31,450 bases of DNA, taken from an uncultured Collinsella sp. (GTDB taxonomy: Bacteria; Actinomycetota; Coriobacteriia; Coriobacteriales; Coriobacteriaceae). The notes below the pieces were generated by a model. That model was not told the origin of the DNA. It made no database searches and saw nothing but the letters and a program-made list of their open reading frames with translations. The stretch lies in NCBI GenBank assembly GCA_900544865.1, contig UQXA01000025.1, positions 1 through 31,450 of the forward strand. The letters are read 5' to 3'. Each line of letters opens with the position of its first letter. Position 1 is the stretch's first letter. Shown here piece after piece: positions 30,198 through 31,450 of this stretch. The position numbers and the translations under genes were made by a program.

Positions 30198-30677
30198 TTA
30201 CGACAGGTAAGAGCGAAGGATGGTGAGCCAGCGTGGGGTTTCGAGGTGGATGATATCGTCGGGGACTCCGGCGGGCGCATGGCCGCCAAAGAGTAGACCG
30301 GCATCTGCCGGATTGATAAGGCGCACGATCCATACGGCGACGACCAGCACGCACAGAACAATAACCGCAATGTCGATACCGCGCTTTAGCTTGCTCGATG
30401 CCACCTCCTCGCGCACGAACGCGAGCACAAACGCAATCGGCACCACCCAAAACAGCGGATGGTAGGCAAAGGCCGCCGCAAAATCGAGGCGCAGTGCTGC
30501 CAGCCAGGCCCTCGTCATGCCACATCCCGGACAGGGAATGCCCGTCATCAGGCGAAACACGCAGCCGATATCGAGCAGGTAGAGTGCGAGCCAGGCGACA
30601 AAGAGCGCGCCGATGCAAGAAAGGGCGCGGCGAATGAGTTCCGCCGCGCCCTTATGTCCCTGGGAGCTGTTCACGCC
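30198..30677 (-). CDS. DUF2752 membrane protein
   Basis: The frame encodes a small membrane protein with the DUF2752 hallmark, GIPCPGCGMTRAW, between a first hydrophobic helix and two further helices (segments around ALFVAWLALYLLDIGCVF, FWVVPIAFVLAFV and IAVIVLCVLVVAVWIV). The function of the family is unknown. The CPxCGxTRA motif may bind metal or react with thiols, but that is speculative. The start is uncertain. The first ATG (30734) lies inside the upstream DUF4234 gene and has no RBS. A GTG at 30677 lies ten bases after that gene's stop and gives 159 residues, so I prefer it. The two genes are probably co-transcribed. Confidence 0.75.
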   Translation of the reverse strand, partial: GVNSSQGHKGAAELIRRALSCIGALFVAWLALYLLDIGCVFRLMTGIPCPGCGMTRAWLAALRLDFAAAFAYHPLFWVVPIAFVLAFVREEVASSKLKRGIDIAVIVLCVLVVAVWIVRLINPADAGLLFGGHAPAGVPDDIIHLETPRWLTILRSYLS

Positions 30678-30687
30678 GCTCTTATCG

Positions 30688-31347
30688 TTAGGCACGAGCG
30701 CCAAGACGGACGTTGTAAGCCGTTGCCATGGCATTGGTATTCTTGATGATGATGTTCATGGCAAAGATGCGGCCAAGGCCGCACAGCAGCGCGCCGACGA
30801 TCTGCCACATAAGAACGGTGGTACCGTTCTCCTGGAACATCAGGCCATAGCGAGGAGCATTAGCCTGCAGGCGGTTACCGATCTTGTAGTACCAGTAGAG
30901 TGCGTAGAAGCCGCAGGTCACGAACGACAGCAGGATAAATGCTGCCAGACCCGGCGTGGAATCGCCGTCGTCCTGGCACATGACATTGATGTCGCGGGCG
31001 AGGCAATAGAGGAAGTAATACGAATAGATGCCGCAGGTCACGATGGAAAGCAGGAGCCAGCCGATCACGCCACGGTCGGTTTTAATCGGAGTATAGCCCA
31101 TCGGGGCAGGTGCAGGCTGCTGAGCATACTGCTGCTGCCCGGCGTATTGCTGCTGAGGCTGAGGCTGAACTGCCTGAACCGGAGTGGGCTGAATCTGCGT
31201 GGGCTGCGGAGCAGGCTGGGGCTGAGGTGCAGGCTGTGGCGCGGGCTGCGGAGCAGGAGCAGCGGAAGCGGCACCGACGGCAGAACCGCAGACAGGGCAG
31301 AATTTGGCATCATCCGAAATGGGAGAACCACAAGTGGGACAGAATAT
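30688..31347 (-). CDS. Zinc-ribbon protein with DUF4234 membrane domain, apparent ATA start
   Basis: Read from 31347 the frame encodes 219 residues. It has an N-terminal double-CxxC zinc ribbon (Cys3, Cys6, Cys17, Cys20 in FCPTCG and FCPVCG) and a Pro/Gln/Ala-rich linker of about 55 residues with a repeated QQQYA. A DUF4234 domain with about four membrane segments follows, from MGYTPIKTDRGV. The only in-frame ATG (31101) would delete the ribbon and linker. An ideal AAAAGGAG sits six bases before an ATA codon where ATG is expected. Either ATA is used, or the base is a mutation or sequencing error near the contig end. The function of DUF4234 is unknown. Confidence 0.75.
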   Translation of the reverse strand: MFCPTCGSPISDDAKFCPVCGSAVGAASAAPAPQPAPQPAPQPQPAPQPTQIQPTPVQAVQPQPQQQYAGQQQYAQQPAPAPMGYTPIKTDRGVIGWLLLSIVTCGIYSYYFLYCLARDINVMCQDDGDSTPGLAAFILLSFVTCGFYALYWYYKIGNRLQANAPRYGLMFQENGTTVLMWQIVGALLCGLGRIFAMNIIIKNTNAMATAYNVRLGARA

Positions 31348-31403
31348 AAGCTTCTCCTTTTCCTAAGGCGTTGCACGCCTTCAAACCTTACACGACTATG
31401 TTC

Positions 31404-31450
31404 CTGTCTCTTATACACATCTCCGAGCCCACGAGACTCCTGAGCATCTC
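31404..31450 (+). other. Illumina Nextera adapter contamination
   Basis: The bases CTGTCTCTTATACACATCT (31404-31422) are the Nextera mosaic end. CCGAGCCCACGAGAC (31423-31437) is the read-2 adapter, TCCTGAGC (31438-31445) looks like an i7 index, and ATCTC begins the P7 sequence. These are library artefacts, not genomic DNA. Confidence 0.99.

Noticed and set aside
1..31403. CRISPR arrays, phage genes, toxin-antitoxin pairs
   Set aside because: No regularly spaced direct repeats, cas genes, phage structural genes or small paired toxin-antitoxin ORFs were seen on either strand.
31065..31450. ORFs running into the contig end
   Set aside because: They contain the translated Nextera adapter (MYKRQ, LLYTSPSPRDS) and are artefacts.

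Overview
The window looks like one end of an assembled contig from a high-GC actinobacterium of the class Coriobacteriia. Collinsella is the most likely genus. This is inferred from base composition, gene content and overall protein character, because no marker such as 16S rRNA is present. Almost every gene is on the minus strand. The exceptions are tRNA-Val, the IS110-type transposase and an M20 peptidase. The last 47 bases (31404-31450) are Illumina Nextera adapter with an index, not genome, so the natural sequence stops at about 31403.

Layout by region. (1) 1-10.2 kb is housekeeping on the minus strand: lysS with an extra C-terminal tRNA-binding domain, greA, tatA, tRNA-Pro(CGG), veg-ispE, rdgB-dtd, and a murE-HAD phosphatase-murI-rph cell-wall/RNA cluster behind a good sigma70-type promoter. 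(2) 10.2-12.8 kb holds asnB, tRNA-Val(TAC), and an AT-rich stretch with a tRNA T-arm relic and a MITE-like element with about 33-bp terminal inverted repeats. (3) 12.8-17.8 kb is an arginine operon argC-argJ-argB-argD. It is preceded by two operator-like palindromes exactly 21 bp apart (ArgR boxes) and has a structured terminator/attenuator between argC and argJ. (4) 17.9-22.4 kb is an FMN-riboswitch operon: a RibU-like S component, a fused EcfA1-EcfA2 ATPase, EcfT, and two tandem flavin-binding split-barrel proteins. (5) 22.6-24.3 kb is an IS110-family element, GC-richer than its surroundings, whose transposase carries a C-terminal Xre-type HTH. It is bracketed by 38-bp inverted repeats, which is odd for IS110, and lies directly downstream of groEL. 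(6) 24.3-26.4 kb is groES-groEL. (7) 26.4-26.8 kb is gene-free but full of structure: a 228-bp interrupted palindrome with about 72 base pairs in six helices, then two more strong hairpins. (8) 26.8-31.4 kb holds a YtcJ-like amidohydrolase, a divergent M20 amidohydrolase, a DUF2752 membrane protein, and a zinc-ribbon/DUF4234 membrane protein whose apparent start codon is ATA.

The genes form coherent units. The riboflavin operon couples vitamin uptake to FMN sensing and to small FMN-type proteins. The arg operon is a complete acetyl-cycle module from N-acetylglutamate to N-acetylornithine and back. The murE-murI cluster supplies peptidoglycan precursors. The strongest candidates for something undescribed are the giant palindrome upstream of groES, the inverted-repeat-bounded IS110/HTH element, and the two compensating palindromes that directly follow the lysS and dtd stop codons.
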